Shown here piece after piece: positions 52,107 to 61,297 of a DNA stretch of 64,000 nt. Both the position numbers and the translations under genes were made by a program. Each line of letters begins with the position of its first letter. The stretch's first letter is position 1. The notes under the pieces were generated by a model. It was not told the DNA's origin, did no database searches, and was given only the letters and a program-made list of their open reading frames with translations. The stretch comes from Martinezella hainanensis (lineage in GTDB: Bacteria > Pseudomonadota > Alphaproteobacteria > Rhizobiales > Rhizobiaceae), in assembly GCF_900094555.1 (NCBI RefSeq), contig NZ_FMAC01000008.1, forward strand, positions 89,485 to 153,484, read 5' to 3'.

Positions 52107-53015
52107 ATGCTCAAGAAGCTTGCACTTGCCGCCACGCTGACGGCTCTCCTTGCCAGTGGCGCCAACGCTGCCGACGTCGTCGTCTCCTCGAAGATCGACA
52201 CTGAGGGCACGCTGCTCGGCAACATCATCCTCGCCGCGCTCAATGCCAACGGCATCAAGGCGCAGGATCGCATCGCGCTCGGCACGACGCCGGTCGTTCG
52301 CAAGGCGATTACCGCGGGCGAAATCGACATCTATGCCGAATATACCGGCAATGCCGGCTTCTTCTTCAACAAGGCCGACGATGCGGCCTGGAAGAACCAG
52401 CAGCAGGGCTACGATCTGGCGAAGAAGCTGGATTACGACGCCAACAAGATCGTCTGGCTGACGCCCTCGCCCGCCAACAACACCTGGGCGATCGCCGTGC
52501 GCAACGATGTCGCCGGCCCGGCCAAGCTGAAGACCATGTCCGATTTCGGCAAGTGGGTTGCCGGCGGCGGTTCCATCAAGATCGCGGCCTCCTCCGAATT
52601 CGTCAACTCTCCGGCAGCGCTGCCGGCCTTCGAAACGACCTATAGCTTCAAGCTGAAGCCGGACCAGGAAGTCGTGCTTTCGGGCGGCGATACGGCAGCG
52701 ACGATCAAGGCTGCGGCCGACCAGACCAACGGCGTCAACACCGCGATGGTCTACGGCACGGACGGCGCCATCGAAGCGGCCGAACTGACCGTTCTCGAAG
52801 ACGACAAGAGCGTACAGCCCGTCTACGCGCCGGCGCCGATCGTCCGCGAGGCCGTGCTGAAGGCCAATCCGAAGATCGAAGAAGTTCTCGCTCCGATCTT
52901 CAAGGGCCTGACCGCCGACGTGCTGCGCAAGCTGAACGGCCGCATCCAGGTCGATGGCGAGCCGGCCAAGGCTGTTGCCGAATCCTACCTCAAGGACAAT
53001 GGTTTCCTGAAGTAA
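52107..53015 (+). CDS. osmF: Osmoprotectant ABC transporter substrate-binding protein (YehZ/OsmF-like)
   Basis: Protein of 302 residues with signal peptide (ALAATLTALLASGANAAD). The glycine-betaine/choline-binding fold (OpuAC type) shows VVVSSKIDTEGTLLGNIIL, GEIDIYAEYTGNAGFFF and TDGAIEAAELTVLEDDK. It captures betaine-like compounds in the periplasm. It is the first gene of a four-gene transporter (binding protein, permease, ATPase, permease), the composition of E. coli yehZYXW. The ATG follows AAAGGGAAAC. Confidence 0.88.
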   Translation: MLKKLALAATLTALLASGANAADVVVSSKIDTEGTLLGNIILAALNANGIKAQDRIALGTTPVVRKAITAGEIDIYAEYTGNAGFFFNKADDAAWKNQQQGYDLAKKLDYDANKIVWLTPSPANNTWAIAVRNDVAGPAKLKTMSDFGKWVAGGGSIKIAASSEFVNSPAALPAFETTYSFKLKPDQEVVLSGGDTAATIKAAADQTNGVNTAMVYGTDGAIEAAELTVLEDDKSVQPVYAPAPIVREAVLKANPKIEEVLAPIFKGLTADVLRKLNGRIQVDGEPAKAVAESYLKDNGFLK

Positions 53016-53137
53016 GGCTTTGAGCCTGCTCTCGCGGCTGCATTTTGATAGAGTGAAGCCGCGGGAGTTTCGATTGGGCATGATCTTGTCCGAACCCGCC
53101 CTGAATTTTGGGCTCATGCGCTGACGGAGCTTGCCTG

Positions 53138-54304
53138 ATGGAAGATGCGCTAGCGGTCCGCAGAGTGGACCGTCTCGGAGTGGTGTTGGTGGCGGGTGGC
53201 GCGCTGGCAATGGCCTGGATGCCCTTCATCATCGTCAAGGCAAACCGCATCGCCGCCGGCAAGCCGCAACTGCTGACCCAGCTTCTCGCCCAGCCGTCCG
53301 CACTGTGCCTGCTCGTGCTTCTGGCCGCGGCCGCGCTTGCCGCGCTTTTCCTCCACAATCAGGTCATCCGTCTCGGGATCGCGACACTTTCGATCGCCCT
53401 GCTCATCGTCACGCTCGGGCTCGTCTCGACGGCCGCAACGCCCACGGGCAGCACCGTGGCGCGCATTACGCCCGGCGGCTGTTTCTGGGTGCTGCTCGCC
53501 GTTGTCGGCCTGATGATTTCGGACGCGCTGGTCAAGCTGCGGCTGACGCCATGGCTCAGGGTCGCGGCACTGGCGATCTACGCCGCCCTGCTTGCCGTCG
53601 TCCTACGCTCCGGCCTGCTCGACAACCTGTCCATCATGAAGGAATACGCCAACAATGCCGACAAGTTCTGGCACGAGGCGCTCAACCACGTGTTCCTCTC
53701 CCTCGGCTCCGTCGCCATCGCCATCGTGCTGGCGCTGCCGCTCGGCATCTTCTGCTACTGGCAGCCGCGCATCCGCGCTGTCGTGCTGCGGGCGTTGAGC
53801 CTGGTGCAGACCATTCCGAGCCTGGCGCTGTTCGGCATCCTCATGCTGCCGCTCGGCTATATCGCCGCCAACGTGCCCTTCGCCGCCGCGATCGGCATCA
53901 AGGGTATCGGCGTGGCGCCGGCGCTGGTGGCGCTCGTCATCTATTCGCTGCTGCCGATCGTCGCCAATACTGTCGTCGGCCTTGCCGGCGTCGATCCCTC
54001 CGTGCGCGATTCCGCTGCCGGCATGGGGCTGACGCGCCGGCAGATCCTGACCGGCATCGACATGCCGCTCGCCTTTCCCGTCATCCTCACCGGCATCCGC
54101 ATCGTGCTGGTGCAGGCGATCGGCCTCGTCACCGTGGCAGCGCTGATCGGCGGCGGCGGCTTCGGCCTCTTCATCTTCCAGGGCATCGGCCAGACGGCCA
54201 ATGACCTCGTGCTGCTCGGCGCCGTGCCGACGGTCTTTCTCGCCTTCTCATCGGCCGTCATCCTCGATGCGGTCATCGACAGTATCCGGGGACAACGCGC
54301 ATGA
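53138..54304 (+). CDS. Osmoprotectant ABC transporter permease (YehY-like)
   Basis: Permease of 388 residues. The first half has extra spans not found in short OpuB permeases, as in YehY. The transport core starts near LNHVFLSLGSVAIAIVLALP and has the loop DPSVRDSAAGMGLTRRQILT (EAA-like). The start at 53138 is set by GGAG; the in-frame ATG at 53108 is less likely. It ends in an ATGA overlap with the ATPase gene. Confidence 0.87.
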   Translation: MEDALAVRRVDRLGVVLVAGGALAMAWMPFIIVKANRIAAGKPQLLTQLLAQPSALCLLVLLAAAALAALFLHNQVIRLGIATLSIALLIVTLGLVSTAATPTGSTVARITPGGCFWVLLAVVGLMISDALVKLRLTPWLRVAALAIYAALLAVVLRSGLLDNLSIMKEYANNADKFWHEALNHVFLSLGSVAIAIVLALPLGIFCYWQPRIRAVVLRALSLVQTIPSLALFGILMLPLGYIAANVPFAAAIGIKGIGVAPALVALVIYSLLPIVANTVVGLAGVDPSVRDSAAGMGLTRRQILTGIDMPLAFPVILTGIRIVLVQAIGLVTVAALIGGGGFGLFIFQGIGQTANDLVLLGAVPTVFLAFSSAVILDAVIDSIRGQRA

Positions 54305-55248
54305 CCAACATGATCGAGCTCAAGGGCGTCACCAAGCGCTATGGCAGCGCAACCGTCGTCGACGATGTCAGCATGAGCATGGAGAAGGGCACGATCACCG
54401 TCATCGTCGGCACCTCCGGCTCCGGCAAGTCGACGCTGATGCGGATGATCAACCGGCTGGTGCCGATCACGGAGGGGCACATCTCCGTCGGCGGCGAGGA
54501 TGTCATGAACGTGCCGGCGACGGAGCTTCGCCGTCGCATCGGCTATGCCATCCAGGGGCACGGGCTGTTTCCGCATCGCACCGTCGCGCAGAATATCGCC
54601 ACCGTCCCCGAGCTGCTCGGCTGGGAAAAGGCGCGCATCGACAGCCGCGTCGAAGAACTGCTCAACCTCTTCCATCTCGACCCCGGCACCTTTGCCGGCA
54701 AATATCCGAGCCAGCTTTCCGGTGGCCAACAGCAGCGCGTCGGCGTCGCACGCGCCCTTGCTGCCGAACCGGAAGTGCTTTTGATGGACGAGCCCTTCGG
54801 CGCGCTCGATCCTGTCATCCGCGGCAAGGCACAGGATGATCTGCTCGCCATCCAGAAGCAGTTCGGCACGACCGTCATCCTCGTCACCCATGACATGGAC
54901 GAGGCCTTCCATCTCGGCAACAAGATCGCCGTGATGAGCGGTGGCAAGCTTTTGCAATGCTCCGAGCCCGAAAAGATTCTGACCGAGCCGGCCGATCCGT
55001 TCGTGCAGCAGCTGACCGGCACGTCCGACCGCGCCCTGAAGCTGATGTCGTTGCTGCCGCTGAAGGAAAGCATGCAGCCGCCGCGGCCCGGCCTCGGCTA
55101 TCGCCTGCCGCAGACCCTCAATCTGCGCGACGCCTTGGCGGAACTGATCTGGCAGGGCGCGGATGAGGCGACGGTGGAAGACGAGCGCAAGATGCCCGTC
55201 GGCTCGATTTCGATCCAGCACCTGATCGAGCTGGGCCGCAAAGCATGA
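54301..55248 (+). CDS. Osmoprotectant ABC transporter ATP-binding protein (YehX-like)
   Basis: ATPase of 315 residues: Walker A GTSGSGKST, Q-loop YAIQGHGLFPHRTVAQ, signature QLSGGQQQRVGVARAL, Walker B VLLMDEPFGALDP and switch His VTHDMDEAF. The 80-residue C-terminal tail after the ATPase domain is short compared with OpuA proteins that carry two CBS domains, so osmosensing by CBS is doubtful. Four-base overlaps with both permease genes indicate coupled translation. Confidence 0.93.
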   Translation: MTNMIELKGVTKRYGSATVVDDVSMSMEKGTITVIVGTSGSGKSTLMRMINRLVPITEGHISVGGEDVMNVPATELRRRIGYAIQGHGLFPHRTVAQNIATVPELLGWEKARIDSRVEELLNLFHLDPGTFAGKYPSQLSGGQQQRVGVARALAAEPEVLLMDEPFGALDPVIRGKAQDDLLAIQKQFGTTVILVTHDMDEAFHLGNKIAVMSGGKLLQCSEPEKILTEPADPFVQQLTGTSDRALKLMSLLPLKESMQPPRPGLGYRLPQTLNLRDALAELIWQGADEATVEDERKMPVGSISIQHLIELGRKA

Positions 55249-55994
55249 GATTTCTAGCGGCCAATCTCTTCCGCCTCCTGGCGCTGGCGCTGCTGCTTGT
55301 CATGCTGTTCCGCCCGGAATGGCTGACGCCTGTTCTGGCGCCGCTGACCAAATTCGGGGCATCGCCGATCTATACGCAGAACAGTCTGCCGAGCCTGGCG
55401 CTCAGCCATCTCGAGCTGATCCTCGTTTCGATCGCCGCAAGCGGGATCCTCGCCGTTCTCGGCGGCATCTTCGTGACGCGGCCCATCGGCGCCGATTTCC
55501 TGCCGCTGTCTCGCGCGATCGCCAATGCCGGCCAGACCTTCCCACCGGTTGCCGTACTGGCGCTTGCCATCTCCACCACCGGCTTCGGCGCCGTCCCGAC
55601 ATTCATCGCGCTTTTCCTCTATGCGCTGCTGCCGATCTTCGAAAATACGGTCGCCGGCCTGCAGCAGGTGCCCGCCTCTGTGCTCGATGCCGCCGACGGC
55701 ATGGGCATGAACGGCTGGCAGCGCCTCTTTCGCGTCGAGCTGCCGCTTGCCCTGCCCCTCATCATCGAAGGGCTGAAGATCGCAACCGTCATCAATATCG
55801 GCACGGCGACGATCGGCTCCACCGTCGCCGCCAAGGGGCTCGGCGAAGTCATCATCGCCGGTCTCATCAACGACAACACCGCCTTCATCCTGCAGGGCGG
55901 CCTCATCGTCGGCCTGATGGCGGTGCTGATCTATGACGGCATGGAGATGATCGAGCGATCCGTCACGAGCAAGATCGGCCTCCAATCCCATTAG
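55245..55994 (+). CDS. Osmoprotectant ABC transporter permease (YehW-like)
   Basis: Permease of 249 residues with about six spans and the EAA-like loop PASVLDAADGMGMNGWQRLF. It is the second membrane subunit of the transporter, translated from an ATGA overlap with the ATPase gene. It completes the operon; nothing on the same strand follows closely. Confidence 0.9.
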   Translation: MRFLAANLFRLLALALLLVMLFRPEWLTPVLAPLTKFGASPIYTQNSLPSLALSHLELILVSIAASGILAVLGGIFVTRPIGADFLPLSRAIANAGQTFPPVAVLALAISTTGFGAVPTFIALFLYALLPIFENTVAGLQQVPASVLDAADGMGMNGWQRLFRVELPLALPLIIEGLKIATVINIGTATIGSTVAAKGLGEVIIAGLINDNTAFILQGGLIVGLMAVLIYDGMEMIERSVTSKIGLQSH

Positions 55995-56042
55995 AGCCGG
56001 AGGCGACCGCTGTGTTTCAGCGCTGCCATGCGCGAGGTTTCG

Positions 56043-56426
56043 TCAATTGCCCTCGCCCGACGGCAAGGATGCGCCGGGCAGGTAGAGCGAGATCGGCCTG
56101 ATTTCGTAGACGGCTGTCGGGTTGGCGCGGCGTAGTTCGCGCGCGGCCTCGACCGCTCCCTCGATCGTCGGAAAATCGACGACGTAGAAGCCGAGCAATT
56201 GCTCCTTGGTTTCGGCAAAGGGACCGTCGATCACCAGCCCCGCACCTTTTCCCCGCAGGGTAACGGCGTTTTGGGTCGATCCGAGACGCGCAGCCGGCCC
56301 CAGCGACTTTTGCGCGACCATGCGGTCATTGATCTCCAGAAGGTCCGTCATGAGCGCGGCATCCTCCTCCTGGCTCCAGGATTCGACGATGTCTTCCTCA
56401 TGATAGGCCAGAATGGCGTAATACAT
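56043..56426 (-). CDS. YciI family protein (DGPF domain)
   Basis: Protein of 127 residues starting MYYAILAYHEEDIVESWS, with the DGPF signature VIDGPFAETKEQLLGFYV and RELRRANPTAVYEIRPI. This is the ferredoxin-like YCII/PhnB-neighbour family, often next to sigma factors or VOC proteins. Function is unclear. AAGGGGGAAGCC precedes the ATG at 56426; the frame extends 54 codons further without similarity. A VOC gene is divergent 177 bases away. Confidence 0.88.
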   Translation of the reverse strand: MYYAILAYHEEDIVESWSQEEDAALMTDLLEINDRMVAQKSLGPAARLGSTQNAVTLRGKGAGLVIDGPFAETKEQLLGFYVVDFPTIEGAVEAARELRRANPTAVYEIRPISLYLPGASLPSGEGN

Positions 56427-56603
56427 GGCTTCCCCCTTGAGACATATGCCTGAGCGCCGGGGAGTTAAGCAGACCGATCGCAATCCGGGAACCCTGGATC
56501 TGCGCTCGACTGGAGATATGGCAAGTTTCCGCATACTTGCCTTCGCCCGTTGCCGATGGCATTGGCTTTTCGGGATATGCCCAGACACTCAACGGAGGCA
56601 GCG

Positions 56604-56999
56604 ATGGCCAAGATGATTCACTCGATGATCCGCGTGCTCGACGAGGCGCGTTCGCTCGATTTCTATGCCAAAGCTTTCGGGCTTGAGATGGCCGACCGCA
56701 TCGCTTTCGAGACCTTCACGCTGATCTATCTCAGCAATGCCGAAACCGGCTTCGAACTCGAGCTGACGGTCAACCAGGGCCGAAAGGAACCCTATGCCCT
56801 GGGAGAGGCCTATGGGCATCTCGCGGTTTCGGTTTCAGAACTCAAGGACGAGCATGCGCGCATGACAGAACTCGGGCTCAACCCCGGCAAGATCGTGGAA
56901 CTCAATCGCGATGGGAAGCTCTTTGCGCTGTTCTTCTTCGTCACCGACCCCGACGGTTACAAGATCGAGGTCGTGCAAAGGCATGGCCGGTTTCAATAA
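56604..56999 (+). CDS. VOC family protein (lactoylglutathione lyase-like)
   Basis: Protein of 131 residues with the glyoxalase I pattern: HSMIRVLDEARSLDFYAKAF, FELELTVNQGRKEPYALGEA, YGHLAVSVSELKDEHARM and DPDGYKIEVVQR. His and Glu metal positions of each half are present (IHSMIR, FELELT, YGHLAV, YKIEVV). It probably acts as a lactoylglutathione lyase or a relative, detoxifying methylglyoxal. GGAGG seven bases upstream supports 56604 as start. Confidence 0.87.
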   Translation: MAKMIHSMIRVLDEARSLDFYAKAFGLEMADRIAFETFTLIYLSNAETGFELELTVNQGRKEPYALGEAYGHLAVSVSELKDEHARMTELGLNPGKIVELNRDGKLFALFFFVTDPDGYKIEVVQRHGRFQ

Positions 57000-57015
57000 G
57001 GCCGCACAAAACAAT

Positions 57016-57033
57016 GCCCCGCGCCGGCGGGGC
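57016..57033 (+). terminator. Stem-loop after the VOC gene
   Basis: GCCCCGC and GCGGGGC arms around GCCG, 16 bases after the VOC stop and before the convergent PRC-barrel gene. There is only a weak T-run (CTTGCC). Confidence 0.45.
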
Positions 57034-57059
57034 TTGCCGGGTCCACACTCTCGGCGCGC

Positions 57060-57452
57060 TCACATCCAATAGGGGGGCACGCCGAAATAATCATGGCTCC
57101 TGTGGCCATGATCCTTGTGGTCGTGGTCATCCTTGATGGCAAAACGGCGGGCTTTTTCTATATCGTTCTTGGTCATGCTGACGCGATAGCCGGCGATGCG
57201 GGCATCGTAGCGCAGCTTCTCCCACGGCAGCCGGTAGTGATCCTGACCGATGCCGAAAAAGCCGCCGAAGCTCAGAATGACAAACGCGATGCGTCCATCA
57301 CTTTTCTCAAGCATCAGGCGCTCGATATGACCAATCTGCTTACCGTCCGAACCGAATACCCGGGACCCCTCGACTCGGTCGCAGGCGACCAGCATCGACA
57401 TGTCCTTGACGTAAAGGTCACGACCCGAAAAATCGGCACTCTCTTTATGCAT
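57060..57452 (-). CDS. PRC-barrel domain protein
   Basis: Protein of 130 residues. The PRC-barrel fold spans about 20-105 (VACDRVEGSRVFGSDGKQIG, HIERLMLEKSDGRIAFVILS). The C-terminal tail is His/Asp-rich (DHDHKDHGHRSHDY). Stand-alone PRC-barrel proteins are common in Rhizobiales and often stress-linked; their roles are unknown. The Hx tail could bind metal. AGGAGG about ten bases before ATG 57452 sets the start. Confidence 0.85.
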   Translation of the reverse strand: MHKESADFSGRDLYVKDMSMLVACDRVEGSRVFGSDGKQIGHIERLMLEKSDGRIAFVILSFGGFFGIGQDHYRLPWEKLRYDARIAGYRVSMTKNDIEKARRFAIKDDHDHKDHGHRSHDYFGVPPYWM

Positions 57453-57800
57453 ATGCGCACCTCCTTTTGGATACGCGTCACATAAACTATGGAGCGTCCG
57501 ATCTGCTCTTTGAGGCAGCACGATGCTCCGATGGGTTTAACCTCATGGCGCTATTAACGCTCCGTTGTCATAAAAGTTCCAGTACTTTTTTCAAAACTGT
57601 AAAAAAACGTGAGCACACGACGATTATTGACGTTTACGTCAAGGTTATTGTAGCTTCGGACGTGCTCCGATGATTTAGTTGAGAGCAACAACTGCGGCGA
57701 TGCGAAAAGCGGGAGACTTTTCGATCGTCCAATGACACTCTGCATAGCCGCCGCATATGACGGCGGGGCGTGGTGATGGTGCGTAAAGGAGGAAGTGCGC
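57453..57800. promoter_or_regulatory. Divergent region between PRC-barrel and acyl-CoA ligase genes
   Basis: 348 bases, AT-rich in the middle, with no gene. It holds the 16-base operator palindrome at 57627-57642 and the AAGGAGG ribosome site (57786-57792) of the ligase gene. Confidence 0.5.
57627..57642. promoter_or_regulatory. Operator-like palindrome TTGACGTTTACGTCAA
   Basis: 16-base near-perfect palindrome (TTGACGT / ACGTCAA arms) 158 bases before the acyl-CoA ligase. It matches 14 of 16 bases of the palindrome at 45326-45341. The pattern resembles operators of MerR-type LiuR regulators of fatty-acid and branched-chain amino-acid degradation. Confidence 0.65.
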
Positions 57801-59498
57801 ATGAATTCAGTCTCCGCTCCTTCGGATAGACCGCAGGTCAAGAAAATATGGCTTGCCTCTTATCCGGATATCGTACCGGTGGAACTGCCACCGCTGGAGC
57901 ATGCCTCGCTCGCCGAATTGTTGGAGGAAAGCTGCGCGCGTTACGCCGACAGACCCGCCTTCACCAGCATGGGCAAATCCATCACCTATCGCGATCTCGA
58001 CATGCAGACGCGCAAGATTGCCGCCTGGCTGCAAAGCCTCGGCCTTCAAAAGGGCGATCGCGTCGCCGTCATGATGCCGAACGTGTTGCAGAACCCGATC
58101 GCGGTTTACGGCATCCTTCGTGCCGGTCTCGTCGTCGTCAACGTCAACCCGCTCTATACGCCACGCGAGCTTGAGCATCAGTTGCGTGATTGCGGCGCCA
58201 AGGCGATCTTCGTTCTGGAAAACTTCGCCCATACGGTGGAACAGGTCCTGGCGCATACGGATGTCCGCCACGTTGTCGTGACCGCGCTCGGTGACATGCT
58301 GGGCCTCAAGGGCCATATCGTCAACTTGATCGTCCGCAAGGTGAAGAAGCTCGTGCCGGCCTGGTCCATCCCCGGCCATCGCAGCTTCAAGAGCGTGATC
58401 GCCGAGGGCTCGCGGCTGCCCTTGAAACTATCGGAGCTGACGGGCAGCGACATCGCCTTCCTGCAATATACCGGAGGCACGACCGGCGTTGCCAAGGGTG
58501 CGATCCTCACCCATTCCAACCTGCTCGCAAACCAGCTGCAATTGCTGCTGTGGCTGCAATCCGCCTATATCAACAAGCCACGCCCCGAGCAGCTGACCTT
58601 CATCTGCGCGCTGCCGCTCTATCACATCTTCGCGCTGACGGTGAATTCGCTGATGGGCATGTCGCTCGGCGGCCATAACGTGCTGATCGCCAATCCGCGC
58701 GACATACCGGCCTTCATCAAGGAACTCGGCAAATACAAGTTCGACATGTTCCCAGGCCTGAACACGCTGTTCAATGCGCTGATGAACAATCCCGAATTCA
58801 CCAAGCTCGATCTTTCCAATACGGCAACGCTTGCCGGCGGCATGGCGGTGCAGCGGCCGGTCGCCGAACGCTGGCAGAAGATGACGGGCGCCTGGATCAC
58901 CGAGGGCTATGGTCTTTCTGAGACCTCGCCGGTCGCCAGCGCCAACCGCTTCGACAGTTCCGAATTCTCCGGCACGATCGGTCTGCCGATCACCGGCACC
59001 GACTTCGATATTCGCGATGAGAACGGCAATTCGCTGCCGCTCGGTGAAGTCGGCGAAATCTGCATTCGCGGGCCTCAGGTCATGGCAGGCTATTGGAAGC
59101 AGCCGGCCGAAACCGCGCGCGTCATGACGGCGGATGGCTTCTTCCGCAGCGGCGACATGGGCTTCATGGACGAGCGCGGCTACACAAAGATCGTTGACCG
59201 CAAGAAGGACATGATCCTGGTGTCGGGCTTCAATGTCTATCCGAACGAGATCGAGGAAGTCGCGGTCATGCATCCGGGCGTTCTGGAGGCAGCGGCGATC
59301 GGCATCCCTGATCCGCATTCCGGCGAGGCGGTGAAGCTGTTCATCGTCAAGAAGGACCCCGCCCTGACGGAGGCCGACGTCAAGGCGCATTGCGCAGCCA
59401 ACCTGACCAATTACAAGCGCCCGCGCTTCATCGAATTCCGCACGGAGCTACCGAAATCGAACGTCGGCAAGATCCTGCGCAAGGAGTTGCGCGGCTGA
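57801..59498 (+). CDS. fadD: Long-chain fatty acid--CoA ligase (FadD-like)
   Basis: ANL-family enzyme of 565 residues that adenylates a fatty acid and links it to CoA at the membrane, starting beta-oxidation. Visible motifs are P-loop YTGGTTGVAKGAI, motif YGLSETSP, GDMGFMDERGYTKIVDRKKD (linker and hinge) and the C-terminal Lys in LPKSNVGKILRKEL. ATG 57801 is chosen for its AAGGAGG at eight bases; a GTG two codons upstream is in frame. The LiuR-like palindrome upstream suggests induction during fatty or branched-chain acid catabolism. Confidence 0.93.
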   Translation: MNSVSAPSDRPQVKKIWLASYPDIVPVELPPLEHASLAELLEESCARYADRPAFTSMGKSITYRDLDMQTRKIAAWLQSLGLQKGDRVAVMMPNVLQNPIAVYGILRAGLVVVNVNPLYTPRELEHQLRDCGAKAIFVLENFAHTVEQVLAHTDVRHVVVTALGDMLGLKGHIVNLIVRKVKKLVPAWSIPGHRSFKSVIAEGSRLPLKLSELTGSDIAFLQYTGGTTGVAKGAILTHSNLLANQLQLLLWLQSAYINKPRPEQLTFICALPLYHIFALTVNSLMGMSLGGHNVLIANPRDIPAFIKELGKYKFDMFPGLNTLFNALMNNPEFTKLDLSNTATLAGGMAVQRPVAERWQKMTGAWITEGYGLSETSPVASANRFDSSEFSGTIGLPITGTDFDIRDENGNSLPLGEVGEICIRGPQVMAGYWKQPAETARVMTADGFFRSGDMGFMDERGYTKIVDRKKDMILVSGFNVYPNEIEEVAVMHPGVLEAAAIGIPDPHSGEAVKLFIVKKDPALTEADVKAHCAANLTNYKRPRFIEFRTELPKSNVGKILRKELRG

Positions 59499-59521
59499 CA
59501 TAATTCCATGTCATTCGGGAA

Positions 59522-59554
59522 GCCGCTCGCTCCTTTTCGCGAGCGGCTTTTTTC
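59522..59554 (+). terminator. Intrinsic terminator after fadD
   Basis: AGCCGCTCGC (59522-59531) and GCGAGCGGCT (59540-59549), perfect 10-bp stem, 8-base loop, then TTTTT. It lies 24 bases after the fadD stop. Confidence 0.92.
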
Positions 59555-59671
59555 GTTTTGGACGATACGTGAACTTGATTTACGCCCTACATAGGGAATA
59601 GTTTCCGCGACCAACTCAGAGTGCCCTGCCCTCCCCGGACGGCAAGCGGCGCGAACCGCAAGGAGTCCTCC

Positions 59672-61297
59672 ATGAACGCCCTCGTCGATCAACTGAAGAG
59701 CACCGCATCTGCAACGAAGGCCACCGATATTCGCGCCGCCTTCGCCGCCGATCCCAAACGCTTTTCCCGCTTCAGCGCCTCTTTCGACGACCTGCTGATG
59801 GATTATTCCAAGACGGCGGTGAACGACGATATCCTCGCCCTGCTTGAGAAGCTCGCTGCCGAAGGCGGCGTTGCGGCCAAGCGCGAGGAAATGTTCTCGG
59901 GCGTCGCCATCAACTTCACCGAGAACCGCGCCGTGCTGCACACCGCGCTGCGCAACCGCTCGAACAAGCCGGTGCTGGTCGACGGCAAGGATGTCATGCC
60001 TGACGTCAACGGCGTTCTGGCCGCCATGGGCAAATTTGCCGACGGCATCCGCTCGGGCGCGCTGAAGGGCTCGACGGGCAAGGCGATCACCGACGTCATC
60101 AACATCGGCATCGGCGGCTCGGATCTCGGCCCGGTCATGGCGACGCTAGCGCTGGCGCCTTTCCATGATGGCCCACGCTCGCACTTCATCTCCAACATCG
60201 ACGGCGCCCATATCGCCGATATCCTGAAGCTCGTTAAGCCGGAAACGACGCTCTTCATCGTTGCTTCGAAGACCTTCACGACCATCGAAACGATGACCAA
60301 CGCCCAGACCGCGCGCAAGTTCATCGCCGATGCGCTCGGCGAAGCCGCCGTGCAGCATCATTTTGCCGCCGTTTCGACGGCGCTCGACAAGGTCGCTGCC
60401 TTCGGCATCGATAGCCAGCGCGTCTTCGGCTTCTGGGATTGGGTCGGCGGCCGCTACTCGATCTGGTCGGCCATCGGCCTGCCGCTGATGATCGCGATCG
60501 GCCCGGAAAACTTCGGCAAGTTCCTCGATGGCGCGCATGCGATGGACAACCATTTCTGCCAGGCGCCTTTCAAGGAAAACCTGCCGATGCTGCTCGGCCT
60601 CATCGGCTTCTATCACCGCAATGTGCTCGGCTATCCCACGCGCGCGATCCTGCCCTATGACCAGCGCCTGTCGCGCTTCCCGGCCTACCTGCAGCAGCTC
60701 GACATGGAATCGAACGGCAAGGGCGTCACCATCGACGGCACGCCGGTTGAAGGCAATTCCGGCCCGGTCGTCTGGGGCGAACCCGGCACCAACGGCCAGC
60801 ACGCCTTCTACCAGCTCATCCACCAGGGCACGAGCGTCATCCCGGCCGAATTCATGATCGCCGCCAATGGCTTCGAGCCGAACCTGCGTCACCAGCACCA
60901 GCTACTCATGGCCAATTGCCTGGCGCAGTCGGAAGCCTTGATGAAGGGCCGCACCTTCGAAGAGGCCAAGGCTCAGCTGACCTCCAAGGGCATGGACGAC
61001 AAGAAGGCCGATTTCATTGCGCCGCACCGCGTCTTCACCGGCAACCGTCCGTCGATCACCTTCGTCTATGACAAGCTGACGCCGTTCGCACTCGGCCGCC
61101 TGATCGCTCTTTATGAACACCGCGTCTTCGTCGAAGGCGTGCTCTTCCGCATCAACTCCTTCGACCAGTGGGGCGTCGAGCTCGGCAAGGAACTGGCAAC
61201 GGGCCTGCTTCCGGTCATCGAAGGCAAGGAAAGCGCTGCCGGCCACGATTCCTCGACGCAAGGGCTGGTGGCTGCGCTGGCAAGCCGCGCGAAGTAA
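59672..61297 (+). CDS. pgi: Glucose-6-phosphate isomerase
   Basis: Protein of 541 residues interconverting glucose-6-P and fructose-6-P. Visible are the signatures NIGIGGSDLGPVM, SKTFTTIETMTN, FGFWDWVGGRYSIWSAIGLP, LPMLLGLIGFYHRN and the C-terminal QWGVELGKELATGLLPVI (the PGI second signature) and catalytic Glu/His blocks. The start at 59672 (MNALVDQLKSTAS) follows AAGGAG. The fructokinase gene lies 400 bases away on the other strand, so the two feed the same hexose-phosphate pool. Confidence 0.96.
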   Translation: MNALVDQLKSTASATKATDIRAAFAADPKRFSRFSASFDDLLMDYSKTAVNDDILALLEKLAAEGGVAAKREEMFSGVAINFTENRAVLHTALRNRSNKPVLVDGKDVMPDVNGVLAAMGKFADGIRSGALKGSTGKAITDVINIGIGGSDLGPVMATLALAPFHDGPRSHFISNIDGAHIADILKLVKPETTLFIVASKTFTTIETMTNAQTARKFIADALGEAAVQHHFAAVSTALDKVAAFGIDSQRVFGFWDWVGGRYSIWSAIGLPLMIAIGPENFGKFLDGAHAMDNHFCQAPFKENLPMLLGLIGFYHRNVLGYPTRAILPYDQRLSRFPAYLQQLDMESNGKGVTIDGTPVEGNSGPVVWGEPGTNGQHAFYQLIHQGTSVIPAEFMIAANGFEPNLRHQHQLLMANCLAQSEALMKGRTFEEAKAQLTSKGMDDKKADFIAPHRVFTGNRPSITFVYDKLTPFALGRLIALYEHRVFVEGVLFRINSFDQWGVELGKELATGLLPVIEGKESAAGHDSSTQGLVAALASRAK

